A program made the translations under genes and the position numbers. From Pseudomonas mendocina (GTDB lineage: Bacteria > Pseudomonadota > Gammaproteobacteria > Pseudomonadales > Pseudomonadaceae), in the NCBI GenBank assembly GCA_037482215.1, contig CP148074.1:4216001-4280000 (forward strand): a DNA stretch of 64,000 bases. The letters are read 5' to 3'. Of the stretch, positions 1 to 9,879 are shown in pieces (position 1 is the stretch's first letter; every line of letters starts with the position of its first letter). Under the pieces are notes generated by a model that did no database searches, was not told where the DNA came from, and saw nothing but the letters and a program-made list of their open reading frames with translations.

Positions 1-4
1 ATGT

Positions 5-1420
5 ATGCATAACAAAGACAGATCGCTGGCGAGCATCTGGGACAACATTGAGCCATGGTGGATGGTTCTGGTCCTGCTGATGTTCTATGTAATGTCAATT
101 CTCGACCGTCTGGCCCTCAACATGCTGGTGGTGCCCATCCAGAAGGAAATGGGCTTCACTGACGTACAGATGAGTTTGATCATTGGCCCCGCATTCGCTA
201 TTGCGCACGGGCTTTTCGCGTTTCCGCTGGGCTGGGCCTGCGACCGTCTCTCACGCCGTAAAGTGCTGTTCGGCGGCTTCGCAGTGTGGTCCGCAGCGAC
301 CGTTTGTGCAGGTCTGTCGAAGACCTTCCCATCGCTGTTTGCCAGCCGTGTAGTCGTCGGTGCAGCAGAAGCATCGCTGATGCCTGCGGCCTACTCGATG
401 ATTGCCGACCGCGTGCCGCGCCACCGTATGACGACTGCCATGTCGATCTTCGGCATGGGCCCAAAACTCGGTAACGCATTCGCATTTGGCGTAGGCGGCT
501 GGGTCATTGCCTACACCGCCAGCGTAGGCACCATGGCCTTCCCTGTGGTCGGTGAAATGAGTGCTTGGCGCTCAGCGCTGATCCTGCTTGGTGCACCTGG
601 TGTACTGCTTGCCCTTTTGGTCTTTACTTTCCGTGAGCCGATCCGTCGCGGCATGAACGGCCTGACAGAACGCGCCAAATCGGTGACAGAACAGGTTGGT
701 GAGATCAACTTCAAGGACTACATCAAGCAGCGTAAATTGCTGTACGGATTGCTCCTGCTGGGCTTCTCCTGCACCACCGTAGCGGCACTGGCTTCTCTGT
801 CCTGGGTTCCGACTTACATCACCCGTCACTTCGGCCTGACGCCGAAAGAGTACGCGCCGGCCCTGAGTATCCTGTACGCAGTAGGTGCCTGCACCATGCT
901 GCTCAAAGGCATCATCATTGACTGGATGTACAAGCGCGGCTACCAAGATGCCCACATCCGCTTCTACGCCTTCATCCTGGTACTGGCTCTGCCTGCTATC
1001 GGCATTGCATTCACCACGGATGACTTCAAGGTGTTCGTGATTGCCTATGCAGCACTGGACGTGATCCTGCTGAACTCCGTGTTCTACGTCAGCGCCACCA
1101 TCCAACTGATGGCCCCGACTCACCTACGTGGTCGCGTCATGGGTATGTTCATTCTGGTGGTAGGTACCCTGGCACCGACCCTGTCGCCGCCACTGGTTGC
1201 GTACATCACCGAGCACGTGTTCGAGGACCAAGCCAAACTGGGCTACTCCCTGATCAGCGTCTCGGCCACCAGCGTGATCCTGGCCATCATTGTTCTGGGC
1301 ATCAGCCTGCGCTACCTGCGTCCTGAGCTGCAGCGCGTCTCCGATGAGAACGAAGCCAAGCGCAAAGAAGCAGAAGCTGCTGAAGCCGCAGAGGCGAATG
1401 CCAAACCTGCGACAGCCTAA
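5..1420 (+). CDS. MFS transporter, probably aromatic acid uptake
   Basis: This 471-residue protein belongs to the major facilitator superfamily and should be an inner-membrane secondary transporter. About twelve hydrophobic segments are visible. The loop after helix 2 carries the MFS signature (GWACDRLSRRKV, about residues 77-88), and RVPRHRMTTAMS sits in the region after helix 4. The C-terminus is a charged, Ala/Glu-rich cytoplasmic tail. It resembles spinster-like and aromatic-acid MFS carriers more than sugar carriers. Its position beside the mhp operon suggests uptake of hydroxyphenylpropionate-type acids, the job MhpT does in E. coli, but this is inferred from context. The ATG at position 5 is used because the ATG at position 1 stops after three codons. 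The upstream region is outside the window, so ribosome binding site and promoter cannot be judged. Confidence 0.85.
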   Translation: MHNKDRSLASIWDNIEPWWMVLVLLMFYVMSILDRLALNMLVVPIQKEMGFTDVQMSLIIGPAFAIAHGLFAFPLGWACDRLSRRKVLFGGFAVWSAATVCAGLSKTFPSLFASRVVVGAAEASLMPAAYSMIADRVPRHRMTTAMSIFGMGPKLGNAFAFGVGGWVIAYTASVGTMAFPVVGEMSAWRSALILLGAPGVLLALLVFTFREPIRRGMNGLTERAKSVTEQVGEINFKDYIKQRKLLYGLLLLGFSCTTVAALASLSWVPTYITRHFGLTPKEYAPALSILYAVGACTMLLKGIIIDWMYKRGYQDAHIRFYAFILVLALPAIGIAFTTDDFKVFVIAYAALDVILLNSVFYVSATIQLMAPTHLRGRVMGMFILVVGTLAPTLSPPLVAYITEHVFEDQAKLGYSLISVSATSVILAIIVLGISLRYLRPELQRVSDENEAKRKEAEAAEAAEANAKPATA

Positions 1421-1432
1421 TCAGGCAACGTG

Positions 1433-1468
1433 AAAAAAAAGCCCGCACCACGCTGCGGGCTTTTTTTC
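1433..1468 (+). terminator. Rho-independent terminator of the MFS gene
   Basis: A GC-rich stem (GCCCGCA / TGCGGGC, positions 1441-1460) is preceded by A residues and followed by seven T residues. It lies 20 bp after the MFS stop codon. Confidence 0.9.
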
Positions 1469-1741
1469 GTCTGCAATCTATGACCCTGCCTACACACCTA
1501 GTTCGCGGCTAAAGCCGCTCCCACAAACCACCGAAACCTGTAGTAGTGGCTTCAGCCAAGAATGGCAACTGCGTGCGCCAGATACAGAAGCCGTTAAATA
1601 GCAGGCGTAAAAAAACCGCTGATCGCGGTTTTTCTTTTGCCTGAATACGTTGAGTCAGCCTGCTAATAGCCTCTTCGCAGCTAAAGCCACGCCTGCAAAC
1701 CACTTAACTCTGCAGGAATGGCTTCAGCCACGAACACGGCC
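1469..1741. other. Intergenic region with REP-like repeats, between convergent genes
   Basis: The region between the two convergent genes has no credible gene. At 1501-1528 it contains a stretch (TTCGCGGCTAAAGCCGC core) of the type common in Pseudomonas REP elements. A degenerate second copy lies at about 1675-1700 (TTCGCAGCTAAAGCC). The short palindrome TGGCTTCAGCCA occurs at about 1718-1730, with a related copy at about 1546-1558. A terminator hairpin sits between the copies at 1609-1637. The arrangement looks like decayed interspersed repeats. Confidence 0.6.
1609..1637 (-). terminator. Terminator downstream of gabD, probably bidirectional
   Basis: The stem ACCGC-TGATC-GCGGT is flanked by A residues on one side and T residues on the other, so it can act on both strands. 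It lies about 105 bp beyond the gabD stop codon and would end leftward transcription of the mhp-gabD unit. Confidence 0.8.
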
Positions 1742-3190
1742 TTACAGGGACAGGCAGAGGTATTTGATTTCCAAATAGTCTTCGATGCCGTACTTGGAGC
1801 CTTCGCGGCCCAGGCCGGAGGCTTTGATGCCACCGAACGGCGCAACTTCGTTGGAGATCACACCGGTGTTGATGCCGACCATGCCGTACTCCAACGCTTC
1901 CGCCACACGGAATACGCGGCCCAGATCACGGGCATAGAAGTACGAAGCCAAACCATATTCAGTGTCGTTGGACATGGCGATGACTTCAGCTTCGTCTTTA
2001 AAGCGGAACAGCGGCGCCAGCGGGCCGAAGGTTTCGTCTTTGGAGACCAGTGCGGAGGTCGGCACGTCCACCAGAATAGTCGGTTCGAAGAAGGTGCCAG
2101 CCAGCGCACTTGGCTTACCGCCGCTGACGATACGTGCGCCTTTGCTCACGGCATCTTCAATGTGTTCCTGTACCTTGGCGACAGCTTTGGCATCAATCAG
2201 CGGGCCAGTGGTGATGCCTGCTTCCAGACCATTACCGAGCTGCAGTTTGTTGACCGCTGCTACCAGCTTCTCAACGAAGGCATCGTAGACGCCGTCCTGA
2301 ATGTACAGGCGGTTGGCACACACGCAGGTCTGGCCGTTGTTGCGGAATTTGGAGATCAGCGCGCCTTCAACAGCAGCGTCCAGATCAGCGTCATCGAAGA
2401 CAATAAACGGCGCGTTGCCGCCCAGTTCCAGCGACACCTTTTTGATGTCCTGCGCACACTCAGCCATGAGTTGACGACCAATTTCAGTGGAGCCGGTGAA
2501 GGTCAACTTGCGTACTTTCGGGTTGCCAGTCAGCTCACCGCCGACTTCACCAGCGCTGCCAGTCACTACGCTAAACACGCCCGCCGGAATACCCGCCTGC
2601 TCAGCCAGAGCCGCCAGAGCCAGTGCCGAGTACGGAGTTTGCGAAGCAGGCTTGAGCACCATTGTGCAACCCGCTGCCAGTGCCGGGCCTGCCTTGCGGG
2701 TGATCATCGCGGAGGGGAAGTTCCACGGCGTAATCGCAGCGGTCACGCCAATCGGCTGCTTGAGCACGATGATGCGTTTGTCTTGCTGGTGGCCGGGAAT
2801 GGTGTCGCCATACACGCGCTTGGCTTCTTCACCGAACCACTCAAGGAAGGACGCTGCATAGGCAATTTCGCCGCGGGATTCGGTGAGCGGTTTGCCCTGT
2901 TCCATGGTCATCAAACGGGCCAGGTCTTCCTGGTTAGCCATCATCAGCTCGAACCATTTGCGCAGGCGGTTGGCGCGGTCTTTCGCGGTCAGGTCACGCC
3001 AGGCTGGCAGGGCACGCTCAGCGGCATCAATCGCGCGACGGGTTTCATCACGGCCCATTTTCGGCACGCTGCCGAGGATTTCACCCGTGGCTGGGTTGTT
3101 CACGGCAATTGTTTGGCCGTTGTCAGCATCCACCCACTGTCCGTCGATATAGGCCTGTTGGCGGAACAGATCCTGATTGTGCAATTGCAT
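1742..3190 (-). CDS. gabD: Succinate-semialdehyde dehydrogenase (NADP+), GabD type
   Basis: This aldehyde dehydrogenase of about 482 residues should oxidise succinate semialdehyde to succinate in the cytoplasm. Visible motifs are the PWNFP segment, FTGSTEIG of the cofactor fold, LELGGNAPF with the general-base Glu, and NNGQTCVC with the catalytic Cys. The N-terminus MQLHNQDLFRQQAYIDGQW matches GabD proteins. The ATG at 3190 is chosen because GGAG lies six bases upstream; two earlier in-frame starts lack a usable ribosome site. The gene is last in the mhp direction but follows a terminator hairpin. The mhp pathway itself does not yield succinate semialdehyde, whereas the HpaI aldolase encoded at 13.5 kb does, so this enzyme probably serves that branch. 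Glutarate-semialdehyde dehydrogenase activity is an alternative. Confidence 0.88.
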   Translation of the reverse strand: MQLHNQDLFRQQAYIDGQWVDADNGQTIAVNNPATGEILGSVPKMGRDETRRAIDAAERALPAWRDLTAKDRANRLRKWFELMMANQEDLARLMTMEQGKPLTESRGEIAYAASFLEWFGEEAKRVYGDTIPGHQQDKRIIVLKQPIGVTAAITPWNFPSAMITRKAGPALAAGCTMVLKPASQTPYSALALAALAEQAGIPAGVFSVVTGSAGEVGGELTGNPKVRKLTFTGSTEIGRQLMAECAQDIKKVSLELGGNAPFIVFDDADLDAAVEGALISKFRNNGQTCVCANRLYIQDGVYDAFVEKLVAAVNKLQLGNGLEAGITTGPLIDAKAVAKVQEHIEDAVSKGARIVSGGKPSALAGTFFEPTILVDVPTSALVSKDETFGPLAPLFRFKDEAEVIAMSNDTEYGLASYFYARDLGRVFRVAEALEYGMVGINTGVISNEVAPFGGIKASGLGREGSKYGIEDYLEIKYLCLSL

Positions 3191-3217
3191 GGTCATCTCC
3201 AGTCGCATTCAACACAT

Positions 3218-3243
3218 AAAAAAAAGCCGTGGCGAACCACGGC
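3218..3243 (-). terminator. Terminator between mhpE and gabD
   Basis: Read leftward, the stem GCCGTGG-TTCG-CCACGGC (3243 to 3226) with a UUCG-type tetraloop is followed by eight T residues. It begins 23 bp after the mhpE stop and ends only about 28 bp before the gabD start codon, leaving little room for a separate gabD promoter. Confidence 0.9.
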
Positions 3244-3265
3244 AAATTCAGGCACAGCGGTGGTG

Positions 3266-4285
3266 TCAGCGCTTTAGCAGGTCCAGCGCGACATCCACAA
3301 TCATGTCTTCCTGACCGCCAACCATGCGGCGCTTGCCCAGCTCAACGAGGATGTCGAGGGTCGACAAACCGTATTTCTGCGCCGCCACTTCAGCGTGACG
3401 CAGGAAGCTGGAGTAAACACCGGCATAGCCGAGGCCGAGGGTTTCACGGTCTACACGGACCGGGCGATCTTGCAGCAGACGCACCAGATCATCCGCTGCG
3501 TCCATCAGTGCATACAGGTCCGTGCCATGGTTCCAGCCCATGCGCTCGGCGGCTGCGATAAACACTTCCAGCGGTGCGTTACCGGCACCGGCGCCCATGC
3601 CGGCGAGGCTGGCGTCGATACGGTCACAGCCCTCTTCCACCGCAACGATGGAGTTGGCCACGCCGAGGCTCAGGTTGTGGTGCGCGTGCATACCGGTCTG
3701 AGTTTCCGGGTTAAGCACGGCCTTGAAGGCACGCATACGGTCGCGGATGTCGTTCATGTTCATCGCGCCGCCGGAGTCGGCCATGTAGATGCACTGGGCA
3801 CCGTAGGACTCCATCAACTTGCCTTGCTCGGCGAGTTTTTCCGCCGGAATCATGTGGCTCATCATCAGGAAGCCGACGGTGTCCATGCCCAGGCTGCGGG
3901 CGTATTCGATGTGCTGCTTGGACACATCCGCCTCGGTGCAGTGGGTGGCGACACGAACCGAGCGTGCACCGGCATCGTAGGCAGCCTTGAGGTCGTGAAC
4001 CGTGCCGATACCCGGCAGCAGCAGTACGGTGATTTTGGCGTGTTCGATGACATCCGCAGCGGCTTCGATCCACTCCAGATCGGAGTGTGCGCCAAAACCG
4101 TAGTTGAAGCTGGAGCCTTGCAGGCCGTCACCGTGGGTGACTTCGATGGAATCAACGCGAGCCTTGTCCAGCGCGCGGGCGATGTCCTGCACGTTCTGGA
4201 TCGAGTACTGGTGGCGGATGGCATGGCTGCCGTCACGCAGGGTCACGTCGGAGATGTAGAGCTTTTTGCTTGGATCAAAGGTCAT
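3266..4285 (-). CDS. mhpE: 4-hydroxy-2-oxovalerate aldolase
   Basis: The 339-residue enzyme splits 4-hydroxy-2-oxopentanoate into pyruvate and acetaldehyde, the penultimate step of the meta pathway. It has the DRE-TIM aldolase motif [15 protein letters not shown] (about residues 14-28), with the metal-binding Asp and catalytic Arg and His, and the metal-ligand region [15 protein letters not shown] (about residues 198-212). Length is typical. The start has GAGGA seven bases upstream, overlapping the mhpF stop region. The gap to mhpF is 10 bp. Class II aldolases of this family form a channelling complex with the acylating aldehyde dehydrogenase, here encoded immediately upstream. Confidence 0.95.
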   Translation of the reverse strand: MTFDPSKKLYISDVTLRDGSHAIRHQYSIQNVQDIARALDKARVDSIEVTHGDGLQGSSFNYGFGAHSDLEWIEAAADVIEHAKITVLLLPGIGTVHDLKAAYDAGARSVRVATHCTEADVSKQHIEYARSLGMDTVGFLMMSHMIPAEKLAEQGKLMESYGAQCIYMADSGGAMNMNDIRDRMRAFKAVLNPETQTGMHAHHNLSLGVANSIVAVEEGCDRIDASLAGMGAGAGNAPLEVFIAAAERMGWNHGTDLYALMDAADDLVRLLQDRPVRVDRETLGLGYAGVYSSFLRHAEVAAQKYGLSTLDILVELGKRRMVGGQEDMIVDVALDLLKR

Positions 4286-4295
4286 GGTGCTGTCC

Positions 4296-5231
4296 TCAGC
4301 CGTTGATCATGGATTCAGCCATGCGCTCGGCGGTAGCCAGCGCGGCAGAGGTCATGATGTCCAGGTTACCCGCGTAGGCTGGCAGGTAGTGCGCCGCGCC
4401 TTCGACTTCGAGGAACACGGAGGTTTTCAGGCCGGAGAACTTGCCGTGGCCCGGGATGTTCAGCGGTGCATCTTCAGGGATCACGTCGAACTGCACTTTC
4501 TGCTTCAGGCGATAGCCCGGCACATAGGCGTTAACGGCTTTTTCCATTTCCAGCACGGAGGCTTCCACAGCAGCTTGATCAGCCGCTTCGGAGAGCACGA
4601 ACACCGTGTCACGCATGATCAGCGGCGGCTCAGCCGGGTTCATGATGATGATCGCCTTACCCTTGGCTGCACCGCCGATCACTTCGATGGCTTTGCTGGT
4701 GGTTTCGGTGAACTCATCAATGTTGGCGCGGGTGCCCGGGCCAGCGGATTTGGAGGCGATGGAGGCGATGATCTCGGCGTAATGCACTTTGGCCACGCGG
4801 GAGACCGCAGCCACCATCGGGATGGTGGCTTGGCCACCACAGGTGACCATGTTCACGTTGAGCTTGTCGATGTGCTCAGCACCGTTGACCACCGGTACGC
4901 AGTACGGGCCAATGGCCGCAGGTGTCAGGTCGATCAGGCGAATGCCCGGCTTGGCAGCACGCAGCTGGGCGTCGTTTTTCACGTGAGCACCGGCGCTGGT
5001 GGCATCGAACACGAAGTCGATGTCAGCGAACTCAGGCAGATTGATCAGCCCCTGTACGCCTTCAGCTGTAGTGGCAACACCCATGCGCGCAGCACGGGCC
5101 AGACCGTCGGATCTCGGGTCGATACCGACCATGGCTGCTACTTCGAGGAACTTGGCGTTGCGCATAATCTTGATCATCAGGTCGGTGCCGATATTGCCCG
5201 GACCGATGATGGCGGCTTTTAGTTTTTTCAT
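4296..5231 (-). CDS. mhpF: Acetaldehyde dehydrogenase (acylating)
   Basis: The 311-residue enzyme converts acetaldehyde, NAD+ and CoA to acetyl-CoA and NADH. It has an N-terminal Rossmann motif ([10 protein letters not shown], about residues 9-18) and the catalytic-Cys segment [14 protein letters not shown] (Cys at about residue 131). It pairs with the aldolase encoded next door so that acetaldehyde is passed on without release. Start is supported by AAGG eight bases upstream. It belongs to the leftward mhpABCDFE operon. Confidence 0.95.
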   Translation of the reverse strand: MKKLKAAIIGPGNIGTDLMIKIMRNAKFLEVAAMVGIDPRSDGLARAARMGVATTAEGVQGLINLPEFADIDFVFDATSAGAHVKNDAQLRAAKPGIRLIDLTPAAIGPYCVPVVNGAEHIDKLNVNMVTCGGQATIPMVAAVSRVAKVHYAEIIASIASKSAGPGTRANIDEFTETTSKAIEVIGGAAKGKAIIIMNPAEPPLIMRDTVFVLSEAADQAAVEASVLEMEKAVNAYVPGYRLKQKVQFDVIPEDAPLNIPGHGKFSGLKTSVFLEVEGAAHYLPAYAGNLDIMTSAALATAERMAESMING

Positions 5232-5261
5232 CGTTAGTACCTTAAGTGCACGCAGGCAAAG

Positions 5262-6056
5262 TTATTCAGCGCTGAACTGCACGCCGACCTGGCCAATGCC
5301 TTCAATCACCGCTTCAAAATGATCACCGGCAGCCACCGCCACCATCGGACCCAATGCACCGGTCAGGATGATGTCGCCCGCTTTCAGCGGCGTCCCCAAA
5401 CGGGCCATGGTCGAGGCCAGCCAGGCCGCTGCATTGAGCGGATGGCCCAGGCATTCAGCACCGCTGCCGCTGGATACCACTTCACCGTTGCGGGTCATGC
5501 TCATGGCCGCTTTACGCAGGTCAACATCCGCAATGCGACGCGCCGGGCCGCCGAGTACAAAGCAACCGCTGGAGGCGTTATCGGCCACGGTGTCGACGAA
5601 GCGGATGTTCCAATCTTTGATGCGCGAACCGACGATCTCCAGCGACGGCATCACCCAGCCCGTGGCATCGAGTACGTCGAGGAAAGTGGTGTCGATACGC
5701 GGCAGGTCTTTTTCCAGCACCAGCGCAATTTCCGCCTCAATCTTTGGCTGCATCACGCGGTTAAACGGAACGGTGTCGTTGTCGCCGTAGCACATGTCGG
5801 CAAACAGGGTGCCGAAGTCCGGCTGATCCACGCCCAATTGCGCCTGCACTTTCTTGTTGGTCAGGCCGATTTTGCGACCGACCACACGACGGCCAAAGGC
5901 CTCGGCATGGGCAACATTCAAGCGCTGAATCGCATAGGCCGCTTCTGCACCGTCCAGACCAATCTGATCGCGCAAAGGCTCGATGCCTTCGCCGCTACGT
6001 TCTGCCTTACGCAGGGCTTGAGCCAGCTGCTCCAGCGTGTCAAAGGAAACACTCAT
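5262..6056 (-). CDS. mhpD: 2-oxopent-4-enoate hydratase
   Basis: The 264-residue hydratase adds water to 2-hydroxypenta-2,4-dienoate (2-oxopent-4-enoate) to give 4-hydroxy-2-oxopentanoate. It belongs to the fumarylacetoacetate-hydrolase-like hydratase family; the divalent-metal region [15 protein letters not shown] and the conserved [17 protein letters not shown] and [11 protein letters not shown] segments are visible. AGAGG five bases before the ATG supports the start. It is a distant paralogue of the HpaH-type hydratase at 12.7 kb. Confidence 0.94.
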   Translation of the reverse strand: MSVSFDTLEQLAQALRKAERSGEGIEPLRDQIGLDGAEAAYAIQRLNVAHAEAFGRRVVGRKIGLTNKKVQAQLGVDQPDFGTLFADMCYGDNDTVPFNRVMQPKIEAEIALVLEKDLPRIDTTFLDVLDATGWVMPSLEIVGSRIKDWNIRFVDTVADNASSGCFVLGGPARRIADVDLRKAAMSMTRNGEVVSSGSGAECLGHPLNAAAWLASTMARLGTPLKAGDIILTGALGPMVAVAAGDHFEAVIEGIGQVGVQFSAE

Positions 6057-6085
6057 GATGACCTCTCTAATGGCTGCAGCAGTGA

Positions 6086-6943
6086 TCAGTGGGTGAGGAA
6101 GTCCAACACCAGTCGGTTGAACTTTTCAGCATGTTCCCACTGCGCCCAATGGCCACATTTGTTGAAGACATGCAGCTGTGAATTGAGAATCCCAGCGTTG
6201 AGGCGATAGCCCGTATCCACCGGAACAAAACGGTCATTGCGGCCCCAAACGATGAGGGTTTCCGCCTGAATTGAAGGCAAACGCGGGCCAAAATCCGGGA
6301 ACTGCACAGGGTGCGCTTGCAGACTCTTAACGAAGTTTTCCAGGTGATCCGGACGCGCCAGCAGGTTCGCCAGGCGAGCTTTCATCAGGTCTTCAGTCAG
6401 GTCACTGGCGTCGTAAACGAACACCTGCATCATGCGGTTGAGGTTTTCCAGGGTCGGGTCGCGATACAGCGCACCGATCAGCTTGATGCCCTCGGTTGGC
6501 ATCGGCACAAAGGCGCTCACGCCACCTGTACCGCCGCCCATGAGCACCAGCTTGTCAACGTTTTGCGGGTATGTCAGGGCAAACGCAACAGCACTGTGAC
6601 CACCCATGGAGTTGCCCAGCAGGCTGATTTTGTCGATCTGCAGATGATCGATCACAGCCTTCACCACGCGGGCGTTGAAGTCGGAACGGGACTCAGCGCA
6701 CAACACCGAATCACTCTTGCCCCAGCCGGGGCAGTTAATCAGCAGGACACGGAAACCAGCATCCACCACCGGGTCGATGTTGCGGTTGAAGTTAGCCCAA
6801 CCGGTTGCACCCGGGCCTGAGCCGTGCAACATGACCACAACACGTTCGCCACTGCCAATGTCGTTGTAGTGGACTTTCAGCGAGCGACCAGCATCTTCAA
6901 TGGTGACGAACTGGCTGGTGCTCTCTTCGTTGAATCGGCTCAT
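6086..6943 (-). CDS. mhpC: 2-hydroxy-6-oxonona-2,4-dienedioate hydrolase
   Basis: This alpha/beta-hydrolase of about 285 residues cleaves the C-C bond of the ring-fission product, releasing succinate and 2-hydroxypenta-2,4-dienoate. The full catalytic triad is visible: nucleophile in [10 protein letters not shown], acid in WGRNDRFVP, and His in [20 protein letters not shown] forms the oxyanion region. The ATG at 6943 is preferred because it has GGAAGA upstream and leaves a 28-bp gap after mhpB. A start at 6988 would overlap mhpB and add 15 residues not expected in MhpC. The intact triad contrasts with the broken one in the protein encoded at 11.8 kb. Confidence 0.94.
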   Translation of the reverse strand: MSRFNEESTSQFVTIEDAGRSLKVHYNDIGSGERVVVMLHGSGPGATGWANFNRNIDPVVDAGFRVLLINCPGWGKSDSVLCAESRSDFNARVVKAVIDHLQIDKISLLGNSMGGHSAVAFALTYPQNVDKLVLMGGGTGGVSAFVPMPTEGIKLIGALYRDPTLENLNRMMQVFVYDASDLTEDLMKARLANLLARPDHLENFVKSLQAHPVQFPDFGPRLPSIQAETLIVWGRNDRFVPVDTGYRLNAGILNSQLHVFNKCGHWAQWEHAEKFNRLVLDFLTH

Positions 6944-6971
6944 TAGCGTGTCTTCCGTAATGAATTCTTGA

Positions 6972-7925
6972 TCATTGCCCGTCAGCACATGGACGGGCGC
7001 TCAGCGTGCCGAATCCGGCAATCCACTCGGGAATTTCGCGGTAATAACGGTCACTGGCCTGATACGGGCCAAACGCTTGTAATGCAGCACTGGCGGCAAC
7101 CCAGGTTTTCACTTCATGGGTGGATTTACCTGCCAGCGCAGACAGCTCAGCATTCGCTACGCTGTCCAGCTCGGCCATGCGGCCTTCGCTGAGAATGTCG
7201 AGGAACTGCTGATCCCACTCAGGATTGAGTGGGTGCAGCGAGTTCTGGTCGTGCACGAATCGCTGCGCAGCGAGGATCACCCGCTGCGTGCGTGCTTCGC
7301 GCTCATCGGCAGGTAGGTACCTGCCACTGCCTTTTAGCCTGTCGGCCATTAACCCATCGACTTTGGCCAGTTCAGGCACCGGGGGCTGATGGGAAAGCCC
7401 GCCAGATGCAATGAACAGGACGCGCTGGTTCAGCGATTGGGCCCAACGGCCAATGGCTTCGCCCAGCAGACGGGCACGCTGAAAGCTCGGCAGCGGGGTC
7501 GCTACCGAGTTGATGAAGACCGGGATCACCGGCACTTCTCCCAGGCCACCGAACAACAGTTCCAATGGCTGAGCAGCTCCGTGGTCGAGTTGCATGCGGT
7601 AAGACACAGCCGAATCAATACCAGCGTCCAGCACAGCGGCAGCACAGGACTCTGCCAGCTCCTGAGGGACCGTCAACGGCCCTGCCAGCGTGCCAAAGTC
7701 ACCAATGGCATGAGCTGCCATACCGATACAAAACGACGGCATCACGTCGTAAAAAAAACCGTTGTAGTGATCCGGCGTGAACAGCACCACCAACTCCGGA
7801 TCAAACTCGGCAACCCGCTGACGGGCTGCCGCAATCACACTGTCCACCTCATCCAGCACCGCTTGCGCAGGGTCGACAAACCCCACCAGTGGTGTGTGCG
7901 ACAGGCACTCCAGCAAAGCGGCCAT
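6972..7925 (-). CDS. mhpB: 2,3-dihydroxyphenylpropionate 1,2-dioxygenase
   Basis: The 317-residue protein is a type III (LigB-class) extradiol dioxygenase that opens the ring of 2,3-dihydroxyphenylpropionate using Fe(II). The N-terminal [15 protein letters not shown] and [23 protein letters not shown] are hallmarks of MhpB. His residues in [15 protein letters not shown] and ASGGLSHQP are the expected metal and acid-base positions. One base separates its start codon from the mhpA stop, so translation is probably coupled. Confidence 0.95.
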   Translation of the reverse strand: MAALLECLSHTPLVGFVDPAQAVLDEVDSVIAAARQRVAEFDPELVVLFTPDHYNGFFYDVMPSFCIGMAAHAIGDFGTLAGPLTVPQELAESCAAAVLDAGIDSAVSYRMQLDHGAAQPLELLFGGLGEVPVIPVFINSVATPLPSFQRARLLGEAIGRWAQSLNQRVLFIASGGLSHQPPVPELAKVDGLMADRLKGSGRYLPADEREARTQRVILAAQRFVHDQNSLHPLNPEWDQQFLDILSEGRMAELDSVANAELSALAGKSTHEVKTWVAASAALQAFGPYQASDRYYREIPEWIAGFGTLSARPCADGQ

Positions 7926-7926
7926 A

Positions 7927-9591
7927 TCAGGCCACCTTGCCTGGGTTGATCTGGGCGTTGCCGATCACCGGCGTCGCACGCAATGCGTAAAGCACCTGAG
8001 CGGCGGCCTTATCCAGCATTTGCGGGATGGTCGCAGCGGCGACGAAACGGTCCGGACGCAGAATCACAACAGAAACCGGGTGCAGACCGAACCAAGTCTT
8101 CAGACGGTTCGTGCAATCACCCACGGTGATCACACCGTCGATCACTTCGCGCTCAGCCTTGAGCTGAACCGCTGGCAGCACTTGGATGAACTTAACACCC
8201 AGCTGTTCGTACGCGGCGATCTGCTCAGGCTTCATGCCCCACTTCGGATTGCTGCCCCAGGCAATGATCGCGAAGTTGCTACCAATGACCTCATCCAACA
8301 GCACCTGACGACCATCTTCCAGCTCCACTTTGGGCTGAATAAACATGCGCCCGGCTGGGGAGTCTTTAATGTTGTCGGCAACCACCACACCTTGGGTGTA
8401 CTTCGGCATCGGCTTAAAGCGCATCTCCAAGAAGTAACGCTTCACCGGCGGTACGTAATTGAGCAGCCAGGAGATACCGTCACGCAGCGTGGCGTACCAA
8501 CGCTTCGGCGGGTTAAGCACGTTGCCTGCCAATACGGACAGATCGATCATCGCCTTGGCATGGTCACGACGCTCAGCCTCGTAGGTATCGAGCAGAGCAG
8601 GATCAGCCAGGCCTTTGACCACCAGCGCCAGCTTCCACGCCAGGTTGCTGGCATCACGCATACCGCTGTTGTAACCCTGGCCCTGCCAAACCGGCATGAT
8701 GTGGGCAGCATCACCCGCCAGCAGAATGCGATCCATACGGAAACGACCGGCAAGACGGGCGTTGTGGTTATACACACGCTGACGGATCAGCTCGACCTTC
8801 TCCGGCTCCGGCAGCACCTGCGAGAGCAGTTTGCGCATATTCTCAGGCTGGCTCAGTTGCTCTTCCGTTTCACCTGGCATCACCATGAATTCGAAACGAC
8901 GAACACCGTGCGGCAGTGCAGCGGATACATACGGACGCACCGGATCAGCACACAGGTAAATGTTTGGCGTGCCCAGCGGGTCGTTGGCGATGTCGACCAC
9001 AATCCACTGGTTCGGCGCAGTCTTACCATCAAAGGAAATGTTCAGGGTGCGGCGCACGTAGCTGTTGCCACCATCACAGGCAACCAAGTAATTGGCACGC
9101 ACACGTTCTTCAGTCCCATCACTCTTGCGCAGGCTCAGATCAACGCCTGCGGCATCCTGAGAGAAGCTGTACATATCGCGGGAGAACAGGCAGCGAACAT
9201 TGGGGAAGCGCCCCAAGCCTTGATACATCACTCCATCGACTTGCGGCTGGATGAACGCATTACGGCGCGACCAACCGAACTCATCAGTCATCGGCTGAAT
9301 GTCAGCAAAGCAACGGCCCTTAGGCGTCAGAAAACGCATGGCGTGCCAAGGCGTTGTGTGCGGTAATACCTGATCAACCAGGCCAAAGGACTGAATGGTG
9401 CGCAGCGACTCATCGTCGATGCCGATGGCGCGTGGATAGTCGATCAGGGTATCGAGTTTTTCGATAACCAGAACCTCGACACCCATTTGTCCGAGGTAGT
9501 TTGCAATAGCCAGTCCGACCGGTCCGGCCCCAAGCACAACGACTTCCGCCTTATAGCTTGTCTCGTTAAGCTCTTGTGGGGTCTGGGTCAT
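7927..9591 (-). CDS. mhpA: 3-(3-hydroxyphenyl)propionate hydroxylase
   Basis: This FAD-dependent aromatic hydroxylase of 554 residues, the same length as E. coli MhpA, hydroxylates 3-(3-hydroxyphenyl)propionate to the 2,3-dihydroxy product with NADH and O2. Motifs in order are [19 protein letters not shown] (FAD fold), [11 protein letters not shown] (DG motif) and [18 protein letters not shown] (GD motif). The ATG at 9591 has GGAG seven bases upstream; an upstream extension to 9687 has no ribosome site. It is the first gene of the leftward operon. An AANAANAA motif overlaps its start codon, the type of site used by Crc/Hfq for catabolite repression. Confidence 0.95.
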   Translation of the reverse strand: MTQTPQELNETSYKAEVVVLGAGPVGLAIANYLGQMGVEVLVIEKLDTLIDYPRAIGIDDESLRTIQSFGLVDQVLPHTTPWHAMRFLTPKGRCFADIQPMTDEFGWSRRNAFIQPQVDGVMYQGLGRFPNVRCLFSRDMYSFSQDAAGVDLSLRKSDGTEERVRANYLVACDGGNSYVRRTLNISFDGKTAPNQWIVVDIANDPLGTPNIYLCADPVRPYVSAALPHGVRRFEFMVMPGETEEQLSQPENMRKLLSQVLPEPEKVELIRQRVYNHNARLAGRFRMDRILLAGDAAHIMPVWQGQGYNSGMRDASNLAWKLALVVKGLADPALLDTYEAERRDHAKAMIDLSVLAGNVLNPPKRWYATLRDGISWLLNYVPPVKRYFLEMRFKPMPKYTQGVVVADNIKDSPAGRMFIQPKVELEDGRQVLLDEVIGSNFAIIAWGSNPKWGMKPEQIAAYEQLGVKFIQVLPAVQLKAEREVIDGVITVGDCTNRLKTWFGLHPVSVVILRPDRFVAAATIPQMLDKAAAQVLYALRATPVIGNAQINPGKVA

Positions 9592-9598
9592 TATTGTT
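9591..9598 (-). promoter_or_regulatory. Candidate Crc/Hfq CA motif at the mhpA start
   Basis: On the mRNA strand the sequence is AACAATAA, a full match to AANAANAA, overlapping the A of the mhpA start codon just after the GGAG ribosome site. Such sites mediate translational catabolite repression in Pseudomonas. The motif is short and could occur by chance. Confidence 0.45.
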
Positions 9599-9798
9599 CT
9601 CCGCCAGGAAATAGCGCGCGCTGATTTTTCAGGGTTGAAAATGACCCCGAAGCTCACCGCAAGGTGAAGCGCCGCGTGGTTATGCATATCAGGGAAGGGG
9701 TTGGCACCCCGACATTGCCGCGTCAGCTACGCGATGTCGGTCGATGTTTACCAAGGTGTATGATCACCGGCCAAACCACCTTTTTAAGGGTTGGCCGG

Positions 9799-9828
9799 AG
9801 TATAGAAACAAGAAAAAAACAGCAGCAA
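9799..9828 (-). promoter_or_regulatory. Predicted mhpA promoter
   Basis: Read leftward: TTGCTG (9828-9823), an 18-bp spacer, then TATACT (9804-9799). A good -10 with a weak -35 is typical of activator-dependent sigma-70 promoters. The predicted start is near 9792, giving a leader of about 200 nt. The MhpR-like operator at 9845-9861 would be centred near -61. Confidence 0.6.
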
Positions 9829-9844
9829 TCAGAAAGCCGTTAGT

Positions 9845-9861
9845 TGTGCACTGGATGCACA
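9845..9861. promoter_or_regulatory. MhpR-like operator 1 (mhpA side)
   Basis: TGTGCA-CTGGA-TGCACA is a perfect palindrome with 6-bp arms and a 5-bp spacer. It closely resembles the E. coli MhpR site as I recall it (GGTGCACCTGGTGCACA). Its centre is 49 bp from the mhpA -10 box. It also lies 18 bp before the mhpR start codon, so mhpR may be autoregulated. Confidence 0.8.
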
Positions 9862-9879
9862 TAGCTTTGAGTAAGCGTG

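Noticed and set aside
1718..3277. A 519-codon open frame antisense to gabD
   Set aside because: It lies almost entirely opposite a clear aldehyde dehydrogenase gene, has low-complexity His/Gln/Ala composition, and arises from the codon bias of the real gene.
7894..9366. A 490-codon open frame antisense to mhpA
   Set aside because: The opposite strand encodes MhpA with all FAD motifs and E. coli length; the antisense frame shows no recognisable domain.
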